From the NCBI GenBank assembly GCA_029211065.1, contig JARGFK010000032.1, forward strand, positions 1 to 41,642: a DNA stretch of 41,642 bases, written 5' to 3'. Shown here in pieces: positions 9,050 through 16,921 of this stretch (the first letter of the stretch is position 1; each line of letters begins with the position of its first letter). A program made the translations under genes and the position numbers. The notes below the pieces were generated by a model. It saw only the letters and a program-made list of their open reading frames with translations, was not told the origin of the DNA and did no database searches. This stretch comes from Desulfobacterales bacterium. GTDB taxonomy: Bacteria; Desulfobacterota; Desulfobacteria; Desulfobacterales; JARGFK01.

Positions 9050-9799
9050 TTATTTTTTATCCATTAACTTGAGCAGCGGCGTGAACAGATCCATGGGAAA
9101 GGGGAAAATGGTGGTCGTGTTCTGCTCGGACGACATCTCCCGCATGGTCTGGAGGTATCTGAGCTGCAGCGCCATGGGATGCTCACTAATGATTACTGCG
9201 GCTTCGGCCAGCTTTGCGGCTGCCTGAAATTCGCCTTCGGCATTGATTATCTTGGCGCGCCGTTCTCTTTCAGCTTCAGCCTGCTTGGCCATGGCCCGCT
9301 GCATTTCCTGCGGCAGATCGATGTGTTTGAGCTCCACCGTGGCAACCTTTATTCCCCAGGGATCCGTGTGTGTGTCGAGTATTTCCTGAAGCTCTGAATT
9401 TATTTTTTCCCGGGCCGACAACAGTTCATCCAGCTCGGCCTGGCCGCAAACACTTCTTAAGGTTGTCTGGGCCAGCTGGGACATGGCATACTGATAATTT
9501 TCCACTTCGATGATGGCCTTGACCGAATCAATGACCCTGAAGTAGATAACGGCATTTACCTTCACTGAGACATTGTCACGGGTGATAACATCCTGAGGAT
9601 CCACATCCAGGACCAGAAGACGCAGGCTTACCTTGACCATCTTATCGACAACCGGAATCAGTATGATCAATCCCGGCCCTTTGGCGGCAATAACCCGCCC
9701 CAGCCGGAATATAACCCCGCGCTCATACTCGTTTAAAATCCGTATGGCTGTGGACAGGAAAAAGACAACCAGTAGGACAATGGCAATAGTGGTATACAT
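9050..9799 (-). CDS. Slipin / stomatin-like SPFH-domain protein
   Basis: This 249-aa protein has one N-terminal membrane segment (residues 2-19), then the SPFH domain: [53 protein letters not shown]. It ends with a helical region ([35 protein letters not shown]). This is the typical bacterial slipin pattern and length. Slipins scaffold membrane microdomains and commonly associate with membrane proteases (NfeD-type or FtsH). No NfeD partner is present here. Instead ftsH lies just upstream with one small gene between, which parallels the known HflKC-FtsH link. An AAGGAG Shine-Dalgarno precedes the ATG. It is probably in one operon with ftsH. Confidence 0.93.
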   Translation of the reverse strand: MYTTIAIVLLVVFFLSTAIRILNEYERGVIFRLGRVIAAKGPGLIILIPVVDKMVKVSLRLLVLDVDPQDVITRDNVSVKVNAVIYFRVIDSVKAIIEVENYQYAMSQLAQTTLRSVCGQAELDELLSAREKINSELQEILDTHTDPWGIKVATVELKHIDLPQEMQRAMAKQAEAERERRAKIINAEGEFQAAAKLAEAAVIISEHPMALQLRYLQTMREMSSEQNTTTIFPFPMDLFTPLLKLMDKK

Positions 9800-9801
9800 T
9801 T

Positions 9802-9987
9802 TTAGTTCTCCTTATTTAAATTAATTGAACAATTCCATACGGATCGATTTTGCCCTTTCCGAAGCTCACCCTCATTTAATTTTCGGTTGTCCGGAGGAGC
9901 TTTATATTTTTTGTCGTTAGATCCGAATTCCTTTGAGATCAGTTCTCTGACATAAGCCTGAACATCATATTTCAATATGTCTGCCAT
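9802..9987 (-). CDS. Small hypothetical protein between ftsH and slipin
   Basis: This is a 61-aa soluble, charged protein ([17 protein letters not shown] at the start, polar afterwards). It is preceded by a strong AGGAGG Shine-Dalgarno, and its stop sits directly before the slipin ribosome-binding site. The good ribosome-binding site and tight packing between ftsH and slipin argue that it is expressed. I do not recognise the family. A possible role as a small adaptor of the FtsH-slipin pair is speculation from location. Confidence 0.65.
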   Translation of the reverse strand: MADILKYDVQAYVRELISKEFGSNDKKYKAPPDNRKLNEGELRKGQNRSVWNCSINLNKEN

Positions 9988-10035
9988 TTTTTCCTCCTAT
10001 GGTATCAATATTGATGCAACCCTTTACCAGTTATT

Positions 10036-11946
10036 TTAAACCGATGACGAATCTGCAATTGTCGGTTTGGCTGCCGACAGCATCCTTCTAAGCTCCTCTC
10101 CCTGCACACTTTCCTTCTGCGAAAGGAGATGGGCCAGATCATCCAGGACAGCTCGCCGCTCAGAGAGGATTTTACGCACGCGCTGATGGGCTTCCTCGAC
10201 GAACCGAGCGACTTCCTCGTCAATTTGGGCGGCCTTGGCCTCACTGTAATTTTTATTAGGAGAAAAACTATCCGGAAGAAACATCGCCTGGCGTGGGCGC
10301 TCATAGCTCACCAGCCCCAGGAGATCGCTCATGCCGTATTCCGTAACCATGGACCGGGCAATGTCAGAGGCCCGCTGCAAGTCGTTCTGGGCGCCGGTGG
10401 AAATTTCCTTAAACACCAGTTCCTCCGCCACCCTGCCGCCCAAGAGAACAGCCAGCCGGTCCAGCAGTTCCGAGCGGGTCATTAAGTAGCGGTCCTCGGT
10501 GGGTTGCTGCTGGGTATATCCAAGCGCCGCGATCCCCCGGGGAATAATGGAAATTTTGTGCACCGGGTCGGCATACTCGACAGACTCGGCCACAATCGCA
10601 TGTCCGGACTCATGGAAGGCGACAATCTCTTTCTCCTGAGCATTCATCACCCGGTTCTTTTTCTGCAGACCCGCAACCACCCGGTCGATGGCCTCGTCGA
10701 AATCCGCCAACTCTACCGTTTCTTTGTCATTTCGGGCAGCCAGCAATGCGGCTTCATTGATGATGTTGGCCAGGTCGGCTCCCACAAAGCCCGGGGTGCG
10801 GCCGGCGATCTTGCGAAGATCGACTTCGGGGCTTAACAGCACATTCTTGGAGTGAATTTTTAAGATGGCTTCCCGTCCATTGATGTCCGGTCGGTCCACC
10901 AGAACCTGCCGGTCAAACCGCCCCGGCCGCAGCAAGGCCGGATCCAGGATTTCCGGCCGGTTGGTGGCGGCCATGATGATGACCCCTTTGTTCGTTTCGA
11001 ATCCATCCATTTCCACCAGGAGTTGGTTGAGGGTCTGCTCGCGTTCGTCATGACCGCCCATGACATTCATTCCCCGGGCTTTTCCCAACGCGTCCAGCTC
11101 ATCGATGAAGATGATGCAGGGGGCCTGGCCGGCAGCCTGGGCGAAAAGATCGCGAACCCTTGCTGCACCCACGCCGACGAACATCTCCACAAACTCAGAC
11201 CCGCTGATGCTGAAAAAAGGCACCTTGGCCTCCCCGGCTACGGCCCTGGCCAGCAGGGTTTTGCCGGTCCCCGGCGGGCCGACCAGAAGCACCCCTTTGG
11301 GAATTCTCCCCCCCAGCTTCTGGAATTTTTCCGGAGTGCTCAAAAATTCAACGACTTCCTGGAGTTCTTCTTTGGCTTCATCGATGCCGGCGGCATCGGC
11401 GAAAGTGACCTTAGTCTCACTCTCGGCGAAAATCTTGGCTTTGCTCTTGCTAAAAGACATGACCCCCATCCCCGGCCCCATCTTTTTCATGGCATAGCGC
11501 CAGATCAGGAAAAAAATGCCCATGGGGATGATCCAGGAGAGAAGCGCTCTCAGAAATTTACTCTCATAGCGTCCGGAGTAACTGACCTTGTGATCATCCA
11601 GATCCTTCACCAGGTTGGGATCATCCACCCGAAGCGTCGTAAACTTTTGGACCGGCGTTCCTTTTAGCATCCCATTTATATTTTCCGGGCCGATAATCAA
11701 TTCATTCACGTTGCCTTGGGCGATGTGTTGTTTAAACTGGCTGTAGGAGATCGATTCCACTTTTGAAGAAAAATAGGTTTGCTGCAGGTAGCTGATCGTA
11801 AGAAACACGACCAGGAAATACCATATGCTGAAACGCGCCTTGGGGGGCAAGCCATCCTTTTGTTTCTGCGGGTCTTTAAGACCGAAGAGGGAACGAAGCT
11901 TGTCTTTTAAATCTTCCAGCGGCTCTTTTTTTTCATTAGGCGCCAT
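10036..11946 (-). CDS. ftsH: ATP-dependent zinc metalloprotease FtsH
   Basis: This membrane-anchored AAA+ protease degrades unassembled membrane proteins and regulatory proteins. Two membrane segments (about residues 40-57 and 131-150) flank a periplasmic domain. The AAA module has Walker A GPPGTGKT (223-230), Walker B IIFIDE (278-283) and the second region of homology with RPGRFDR (340-346). The protease domain has the zinc motif HESGH (445-449) and a later Asp ligand in [11 protein letters not shown]. All key residues are intact and the length (636 aa) is normal. An AAGGA Shine-Dalgarno precedes the ATG. Its position with slipin and small membrane proteins suggests an accessory, stress-island FtsH rather than the housekeeping copy. 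A remnant of a second ftsH lies about 2 kb upstream. Confidence 0.97.
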   Translation of the reverse strand: MAPNEKKEPLEDLKDKLRSLFGLKDPQKQKDGLPPKARFSIWYFLVVFLTISYLQQTYFSSKVESISYSQFKQHIAQGNVNELIIGPENINGMLKGTPVQKFTTLRVDDPNLVKDLDDHKVSYSGRYESKFLRALLSWIIPMGIFFLIWRYAMKKMGPGMGVMSFSKSKAKIFAESETKVTFADAAGIDEAKEELQEVVEFLSTPEKFQKLGGRIPKGVLLVGPPGTGKTLLARAVAGEAKVPFFSISGSEFVEMFVGVGAARVRDLFAQAAGQAPCIIFIDELDALGKARGMNVMGGHDEREQTLNQLLVEMDGFETNKGVIIMAATNRPEILDPALLRPGRFDRQVLVDRPDINGREAILKIHSKNVLLSPEVDLRKIAGRTPGFVGADLANIINEAALLAARNDKETVELADFDEAIDRVVAGLQKKNRVMNAQEKEIVAFHESGHAIVAESVEYADPVHKISIIPRGIAALGYTQQQPTEDRYLMTRSELLDRLAVLLGGRVAEELVFKEISTGAQNDLQRASDIARSMVTEYGMSDLLGLVSYERPRQAMFLPDSFSPNKNYSEAKAAQIDEEVARFVEEAHQRVRKILSERRAVLDDLAHLLSQKESVQGEELRRMLSAAKPTIADSSSV

Positions 11947-12064
11947 TTTTATTTTCCTTATTCGGAATTCGGTTCAAGTCGCATAGGGCTTCGTGTGAAT
12001 AATAGCGCGTTGGAAATGAAGATATTTGTTTCTTTCTTTTATATGCCAACCTGCAATAGCCATC

Positions 12065-12415
12065 TCAATTTTTGACAAGAAGTATAATCCCATCGGCGCA
12101 TGCTCGGCTCACAGCATAATCAGCCTTCTTTTGCCCGGGCATTTTATCCCAGCCGCCCTTTTCAATGAATTCAGATCTCTTCCAGTAACCTGCCTCCTCA
12201 AATTCTTTGAGTTTCTCCTCTTGGTTCGGTTCTTTCTTAAATTGGGCGACGCAGATCGCTGCCTGACTCGCCAAAACCGCCTCTGCAGTCATCGTTTGGG
12301 TCGTGCCGGCGGTTGTCCAGCCTCCCCACGCAAAACCGATGATTATTGCGATGACTGCCCCAACGACTATCCCCCAACTTCCAAACTTAACTTTCCCTTC
12401 AGTTTCCGGTTTCAT
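12065..12415 (-). CDS. Small membrane-anchored protein, paralogue A
   Basis: This 116-aa protein has a short basic N-terminus, one membrane segment (residues 13-33, with IIIGFAWGGW) and an extracytoplasmic domain with two conserved Cys (ICVAQF and the RACAD region). The domain also shows KLKEFEEAGYWKRSEFIEKGGWDKMP. It is clearly paralogous to the protein encoded at 13015-13374: both share FAWGGW, ICVAQF, KLKEF, YWKR and a GW-x-x-MP motif. Similar proteins of unknown function occur in other proteobacteria, including rhizobia as far as I recall. A strong AAGGAGG Shine-Dalgarno is 8 bases from the ATG. It lies directly upstream of ftsH in the same orientation. The two Cys could form a periplasmic disulfide. 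Confidence 0.75.
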   Translation of the reverse strand: MKPETEGKVKFGSWGIVVGAVIAIIIGFAWGGWTTAGTTQTMTAEAVLASQAAICVAQFKKEPNQEEKLKEFEEAGYWKRSEFIEKGGWDKMPGQKKADYAVSRACADGIILLVKN

Positions 12416-12553
12416 TGATAATACCTCCTTGAATTTTGTTGTGATATTTTTGCCAGTGATGACCCTGGGACCAATGCGTAGGCTGAGGTGATCGGCTCCG
12501 GTGATGTTTATCTTAATAAATATATCGTTTGCATATTCTACAGTATTGATCAG

Positions 12554-12883
12554 TCAGTTTCTTTTTTTTCTTACGGAATTGACAGCTTCGATTCCTTCAG
12601 AATTTGAGACCGTAAAGATTTGAATTTTCAATGGCTCACATAAAAGGGTCTTTGATCCAAGCAAAACACCGAATCGATGCGACCTTAGATGATGTTCCAG
12701 ATCTTCACGGGTTTCCCACTCCTCTATCAGGCTGAAAAGATTCTTGTCTTCGATATCACAAAAGACGGCATAGCTCAGACAACCCGCTTCCTTTCCCGTT
12801 GGCTCGATCATGGAGAGAAGCGTTTGCGAAACCTCCAGCTGTTTTTCCGGAAGTACGTTCATATTTATCCTGACAATGATCAT
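12554..12883 (-). CDS. Antibiotic biosynthesis monooxygenase (ABM) domain protein
   Basis: This protein of about 109 aa has the ferredoxin-like ABM fold pattern: MIIVRINMNVLPEKQLEVSQTL, then GCLSYAVFCDIEDKNLFSLIEEWETREDLEHHL. This matches the YgiN/ABM group of small dimeric quinol or small-molecule oxygenases. The ATG at 12883 is chosen because GAGGAG lies 7 bases before it; a longer in-frame start at 12913 lacks one. It sits between the two paralogous small membrane protein genes. The function is uncertain, since many ABM proteins in anaerobes have no known substrate. Confidence 0.8.
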   Translation of the reverse strand: MIIVRINMNVLPEKQLEVSQTLLSMIEPTGKEAGCLSYAVFCDIEDKNLFSLIEEWETREDLEHHLRSHRFGVLLGSKTLLCEPLKIQIFTVSNSEGIEAVNSVRKKRN

Positions 12884-13014
12884 GAAAGCTCTCCTCGCCG
12901 TAGAGCAGAACACTCCACGGTAAAAACACGTGATAGCGAGACTATAGATCCGCCGGTAGGGGCCACTTCTGAAAATTTAAGGATTGATCGTTTGCCGATG
13001 CCGGCAGTCGTTGC

Positions 13015-13374
13015 TCATAGGCTATTTTTCATTATCAGTGCGGAACAGCTGTCTATAACACGGCTATCAGGCTCCTTCTCAAAAGGCATTGTTGCCCATC
13101 CCTGATCTTTGATATATTGATCTCTTTTCCAGTAATCGGTTTCTTTGAATTCTTTCAGTTTTTTGTCTCTCTCCGGATCCTGATTAAATTGCGCAACACA
13201 AATCGGCGTCATACGATCGGCAACGGCAGTTTGCGCCATTTTTTCAGCCATATTCAGAGAGTTACTTCCTAAAACCCATCCGCCCCAGGCAAAGCCGATA
13301 ATCATTGTTACAATTGCACCACCAACAGCACTCCACACACCTGTTGTGATTTTATCTTTGCTCACTTGATTCAT
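13015..13374 (-). CDS. Small membrane-anchored protein, paralogue B
   Basis: This protein of about 119 aa starts at the ATG behind AAAGGAGG (MNQVSKDK...); an in-frame Met 14 codons upstream is less likely. One membrane segment (VGGAIVTMIIGFAWGGWV) is followed by an extracytoplasmic domain with ICVAQFNQDPERDKKLKEF, YWKRDQYIKDQGWATMP and a C-terminal Cys (DSCSALI). It is a diverged duplicate of the protein at 12065-12415, with the same two-Cys arrangement. The two copies flank the ABM gene, so the duplication was either not tandem or was later interrupted. Function unknown. Confidence 0.75.
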   Translation of the reverse strand: MNQVSKDKITTGVWSAVGGAIVTMIIGFAWGGWVLGSNSLNMAEKMAQTAVADRMTPICVAQFNQDPERDKKLKEFKETDYWKRDQYIKDQGWATMPFEKEPDSRVIDSCSALIMKNSL

Positions 13375-13532
13375 TGGATACCTCCTTTTACGGTTAAGCG
13401 AATTGATAGCTGACATCTAGATGTTCAAGTTTCGTGCCATGGAAGCCAGATCTCTGTTTATTTACACAAGACACTGATTTTTTAATGTGTTTTTTATAAA
13501 AAGGAGCGCCTGTGGATTGGTGAGCGGTTGTA

Positions 13533-13575
13533 AAGTCTGGCCATATATAACCAATGGTCATATATGGCCAGACTT
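13533..13575. repeat. Perfect 16-bp inverted repeat
   Basis: The arms AAGTCTGGCCATATAT and ATATATGGCCAGACTT are exact complements around an 11-base spacer that itself contains CCA-A-TGG. It lies in the 339-base gene-free stretch between the SHOCT gene and paralogue B (13375-13713), 139 bases past the SHOCT stop and about 160 bases before the paralogue B start. There is no clean T-run, so it is not a standard terminator. An operator or structured RNA element is possible. I see nothing else in this gap. Confidence 0.75.
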
Positions 13576-13713
13576 GCTCTCTTTGGCGCGGTCGGATCTT
13601 TCGCAGGGATAAGGAATTGATTTGGAGAATATTTGGGAGATGGGACGATGAGACGTCACGTCGAATGGACGGGCAGTATCCCAGCGGGGGCAGGTCCTTT
13701 GTTGAAAAGTCCT

Positions 13714-14031
13714 TTATGATTCCAAGTCCTTTTTCTTCCGGTCAAATTCCGCTTTGTCGATTTCACCTTTTGCATAACGCTTCTTCAAGATATCTAAAGG
13801 TGTTTCTATGATCGAACCATCGGAGCCTTTTGATTTTGAAACTTGAACCCAAAAATAAATAACAACACCGACTAAGACCAGAATTATTAGCCACATAAAT
13901 CCTCCACCATAACCGTATCCCATCATATGGCCCCAGTTACCCATGGATCTGTCATATGGACCTTGTGCACAAGCAAAAATTGAGAGCGGTGCCAGTATCA
14001 AAAACATAAAAATTATTTTTTTCATTCCCAT
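13714..14031 (-). CDS. SHOCT-domain small membrane protein
   Basis: This 105-aa protein has an N-terminal signal or anchor (IIFMFLILAPLSIFAC), a Gly/Tyr/Met-rich linker (HMMGYGYGGGFM), a membrane segment (WLIILVLVGVVIYFWV) and a C-terminal SHOCT motif (DILKKRYAKGEIDKAEFDRKKKDL). The Cys after IFA could be a lipobox Cys, but the -2 Phe is atypical. SHOCT peptides are short C-terminal modules of many small bacterial membrane proteins, thought to mediate oligomerisation. The Shine-Dalgarno AAGGAGG overlaps the end of the ftsH remnant just upstream. It is probably co-transcribed with the downstream stress genes. Confidence 0.88.
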   Translation of the reverse strand: MGMKKIIFMFLILAPLSIFACAQGPYDRSMGNWGHMMGYGYGGGFMWLIILVLVGVVIYFWVQVSKSKGSDGSIIETPLDILKKRYAKGEIDKAEFDRKKKDLES

Positions 14032-14036
14032 ATCCT

Positions 14037-14219
14037 TTACCTCCTTAAATTATTAAATTGGGAACGCTCCTTTCCATAACGATACAGGGGATACCAGCGG
14101 TTGAAATGAGACTTGCGCGACAATGCCTTCTTTTTCTCCTGGGGGTTTTTAAAGCCTAAGCGGGAAGATAACTTACCTTTTAATTTTTCCAGCAGTTCCT
14201 TTTTTTCAATAGATGGCAT
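14037..14219 (-). pseudogene. Remnant of a second ftsH (N-terminal fragment)
   Basis: The 60 codons from the internal ATG align with the N-terminus of the intact FtsH in this window. The pattern EKK-x-x-LE-x-LK-x-KL, LGFKNPQEKKKA and the F-x-x-WY just before the first membrane segment correspond to [24 protein letters not shown] and FSIWYF. The reading frame then turns into an unrelated basic tail (YRYGKERSQF) and stops, with no membrane, AAA or protease domain. A longer in-frame start at 14255 exists, but the FtsH similarity begins at the internal Met. This is best explained as a duplicated ftsH that lost more than 90 percent of its length. It may still be translated as a leader for the SHOCT gene. 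Confidence 0.7.
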
Positions 14220-14353
14220 TCGTATTTTTCCTTTTTTTCTTAGACCACGTGCCATGCATTTTTAAAACTTGCGTCATGTCAATAAAATTTCCCTGCAGCT
14301 CTTTACAGTCGTATCCTACAAATAAGTTACAAAATTAATGTCAATCCTCACTT

Positions 14354-14854
14354 TCAAAAGCCACTAAGCGATTTTTGGTCTTCTGAGAAGCGCCCAGACG
14401 CTTCCCCCGGCCCCACGCTTCCAGGTCCTCGTTCTCTGGACGCCAACGCTCCTTGGACTGTACTTTGAAGATCTTCCAGTCTAAAGGGTTTGAATATGAC
14501 TGAGTCTACAGACCCTCTTTTCACCTTCTCCAGAACAGCCTCACTGTCAGAGCCCGTTAGCAGTATGACCGGGGTCCTTGGGGATCTTTCTTTAATGTGG
14601 CCGGCCAGGGTCAAACCGTCCATGGCGGGCATCTCAAAGTCGGTTAAAACCAAATCGAAAGTTCTATCGAGAAAGACAGCCAGAGCTTCAATGCCGTTGA
14701 TAGCAAGCGCCACCTCATATCCTATGAACTCAAGGAACTCGGAAACTACGTTCCGAATAGCCTTGTTATCGTCAGCCAACAGTATACGTCTGGATCTTGC
14801 TTGTCCTGCGTTTGAGGATACAGATTTATTCGTCTCTTTCTTAGTCTTTCCCAT
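14354..14854 (-). CDS. Response regulator receiver (CheY-like) protein
   Basis: This 166-aa protein contains a single receiver domain (residues 22-135) and no output domain. The phosphorylation pocket is complete: Asp28-Asp29, phospho-acceptor Asp72 (VLTDFEMPAMDG), Thr100 (ILLTGSDS) and Lys122 (IFKPF). It has a Lys/Ser-rich N-terminal extension and a Gly/Ser-rich C-terminal tail. The Shine-Dalgarno AGGTGG precedes the ATG closely. No histidine kinase lies in this window, so its partner is elsewhere. It lies between the sigma54 activator and the stress genes and could take part in their control; that is inference. Confidence 0.92.
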   Translation of the reverse strand: MGKTKKETNKSVSSNAGQARSRRILLADDNKAIRNVVSEFLEFIGYEVALAINGIEALAVFLDRTFDLVLTDFEMPAMDGLTLAGHIKERSPRTPVILLTGSDSEAVLEKVKRGSVDSVIFKPFRLEDLQSTVQGALASRERGPGSVGPGEASGRFSEDQKSLSGF

Positions 14855-14979
14855 GTTCCACCTGTTTTTGTGAACAGTGATGTTTCCATCCCATGCCCGT
14901 TCAGTTGTGCAGAAAGCAGCATATCACCACCCTGCCTTATTTGGACTTTGAGGCTGCATCGTGATAGGCGCTCTTTACT

Positions 14980-15120
14980 TCAGCCCTTCTTCTTTCCCAC
15001 GACCAGCAACAAGATGCCGCCCACGAGGGAAATACCCCCTACAATCGGCGGAAGCGGAATTGTTCTCGTCTTCTCAGCCGTCAAGTGGATGGGACCGATA
15101 ACGAAATTTCTTTTTTTCAT
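14980..15120 (-). CDS. 46-aa single-span membrane peptide
   Basis: This short gene starts at an ATG preceded by AAAAGGAG at ideal spacing. The N-terminal part (MKKRNFVIGPIHLTAEKTRT) is polar. It is followed by a Pro-Leu-Pro-Pro turn and one hydrophobic span (IVGGISLVGGILLLVVG) ending in Lys-Lys-Lys-Gly. The positive-inside rule suggests a tail-anchored or small regulatory membrane peptide. It resembles the many DUF-type one-span peptides of stress regulons, but I cannot name a family. It is the first gene downstream of the candidate sigma54 promoter and lies next to the sigma54 activator gene. Confidence 0.7.
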   Translation of the reverse strand: MKKRNFVIGPIHLTAEKTRTIPLPPIVGGISLVGGILLLVVGKKKG

Positions 15121-15217
15121 AGCGATTACTCCTTTTTAACAGATGGTTTTACCTGTTTGCTTTAATTTCTCCGTAGTTCGGAAAATACTTTTGCAGCGCG
15201 ATTCATAGTTTTATAAG

Positions 15218-15234
15218 TTCAATTTATGTGCCAG
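15218..15234 (-). promoter_or_regulatory. Candidate sigma54 (-24/-12) promoter
   Basis: Read on the minus strand the site is CTGGCACATAAATTGAA. The -24 element CTGGCAC is perfect, and the -12 element has TTGA instead of the consensus TTGC at the correct spacing. It would start transcription about 85-90 bases before the 46-aa peptide gene. The gap holding it (15121-15430) otherwise contains only the terminator of the adjacent sigma54-activator gene. The mismatch at the critical -12 C lowers confidence. Confidence 0.4.
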
Positions 15235-15326
15235 GGTTCTGACACTAAGGGTCTCCGCATCCATCAGTCTGATTTATTGGAATAATTTACATGACAAACA
15301 CTTGCAGGCAAGGCATTTACAGCCAT

Positions 15327-15373
15327 AAAAAATGGGTCATATTTGCCCAAGTGGTCAAATACGACCCTTTTTT
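15327..15373 (-). terminator. Terminator after the sigma54 activator gene
   Basis: Arms of about 18 bases (AAAATGGGTCATATTTG against CAAATACGACCCTTTT, with one wobble and one mismatch) form an A/T-flanked hairpin that ends in T-runs on both strands. It lies about 60 bases past the stop of the activator gene and can act in either direction. Confidence 0.75.
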
Positions 15374-15430
15374 ACGAGTCACTGATGTAACGGGTGGAAA
15401 ATAAGGGCAGGTTGAATTCAGAATGAGAAT

Positions 15431-16921
15431 TTATGGTTTTCGGATATTATATTTACGCATGCGGGCGCGCAGGGTGCTGCGGTTTAGCCCGAGGATTTCG
15501 GTTGCACTGTCTTTTCCGCTGACTTTCCACTGGGTCTGCTCAAGCACCCGAATAATATATTCGCGCTCAACCGCTTCTAAAGTTTTTTGGCTGGCACTTA
15601 AATCCTTGAACGGCTTTTTGAGTTCATCAACCAGCCGCAGCTTGGGACCCGACGAGTTGATCACCGCACGTTCAAGGACATTTTCAAGCTCCCTGACATT
15701 TCCAGGCCAGTGATAATTTTGTAAGGCATTCATGACGCTTGTCGGGATGATTCCAATGGCCTTACCCATTCGCTTGGAAATCTTTTTGACATAAAAATCC
15801 ACAAGCAGCGGCAGGTCATCCATGCGATCCCGGAGCGGCGGCATGGTAATCGGGAAAATATTTAACCGGTACCACAGATCGTCACGGAAACGGCCCTTGC
15901 GGACTTCCGCTTCCAGATTGCGATTGGTGGCGGCAATAATCCGTGCATCGACCTTGATGGTGCGGGAGCTGCCCAACCGTTCAAACTCACCATCCTGGAT
16001 CACCCTGAGCAGCTTGGGTTGCAGTTCCAGCGGTAATTCGCCGATTTCATCCAGAAAAAGGGTGGCGCCGTCGGCGACTTCGAATCGCCCCAAGTGCCTG
16101 GAATGCGAACCGGTGAAAGCACCCTTCTCATGACCGAACAATTCGCTTTCGATCAGGTTTGCGGGTAGTGTGGCGCAATTTACTTTTACCAGCGCCCGAT
16201 TTTTGCGCTGGCTCAACCCGTGAATGGCCCGGGCGACCAACTCCTTGCCGGTTCCGGTTTCACCAAGAATCAATACGATGGTATTGCTGGCGGCAATCTG
16301 TTCAACTTTGTAAAGCACGTATTCGAGCCCGTCGCTTTGACCGATAATGTTCTCATGGTTGTATTCCAGTTTGATTTCTTCCTGCAGATAGGCCCTTTCC
16401 GCCTCCAGCTGATCTTTTAATTTTTTTATTTCTGAAAGGGCGGTCTCAGCTGTTTGTTTGTCTTTTTCCGCTGCTTCCCTTGCGACGACAAGTTCGGCCG
16501 TTCGATTTTTAACAAGAACCTCGAGATCTCTTTTATAATCTTCCCGTTCCGTCACATCCTCAATGGCCAAAAGGATCAGTTGGGTCTGGTTCGTTTTTCT
16601 GTAAATCCGCTTGGCGTTTAAATGCATTATCTTTCGGCCGATTGCCTCAAAGTTATGTTCCACTTCAAAGTCATGGAATACGGTATTTTCAGGAAGGATA
16701 TCTTCAAGCAATTCTCTCAGCTTTGGGATGTTCCATTGCCGGTTGCCAAGATCATATATTAATGTTCCCTCGGTCTCATCCGGTTTGACGTTGAACGTCC
16801 GGTAAAAGGACTGATTAGCCTTTACAACTTTCAAATCAGGATCGAGAACCACTAAAGGTTCACGAATCGAACCCAGGATGCTGTCAAAAACTTCAATAAA
16901 TTTTTGTTTCATTTTTAACAT
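15431..16921 (-). CDS. Sigma54-dependent transcriptional activator with PAS domain
   Basis: This 496-aa enhancer-binding protein has an N-terminal PAS sensor (about residues 8-125), a coiled coil (130-185), a sigma54-interaction AAA+ domain and a C-terminal Fis-type helix-turn-helix (about 450-490). The AAA+ domain shows Walker A GETGTGKE (220-227), the sigma54-contacting GAFTGS loop (267-272) and Walker [12 protein letters not shown] (286 onward). No receiver or membrane domain is present, so it probably senses a cytoplasmic ligand or redox state through PAS. Its start overlaps the end of the radical SAM gene by 20-29 bases, depending on which of two in-frame Met codons is used, implying coupling. 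A candidate -24/-12 promoter lies just downstream. Confidence 0.95.
   Translation of the reverse strand: MLKMKQKFIEVFDSILGSIREPLVVLDPDLKVVKANQSFYRTFNVKPDETEGTLIYDLGNRQWNIPKLRELLEDILPENTVFHDFEVEHNFEAIGRKIMHLNAKRIYRKTNQTQLILLAIEDVTEREDYKRDLEVLVKNRTAELVVAREAAEKDKQTAETALSEIKKLKDQLEAERAYLQEEIKLEYNHENIIGQSDGLEYVLYKVEQIAASNTIVLILGETGTGKELVARAIHGLSQRKNRALVKVNCATLPANLIESELFGHEKGAFTGSHSRHLGRFEVADGATLFLDEIGELPLELQPKLLRVIQDGEFERLGSSRTIKVDARIIAATNRNLEAEVRKGRFRDDLWYRLNIFPITMPPLRDRMDDLPLLVDFYVKKISKRMGKAIGIIPTSVMNALQNYHWPGNVRELENVLERAVINSSGPKLRLVDELKKPFKDLSASQKTLEAVEREYIIRVLEQTQWKVSGKDSATEILGLNRSTLRARMRKYNIRKP

Noticed and set aside
14219-14260. A TGGCACG -24-like sequence near the start of the ftsH remnant
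   Set aside because: The -12 position lacks TTGC, and the bases are part of an in-frame Met-Ala-Arg codon run, so it is probably chance.
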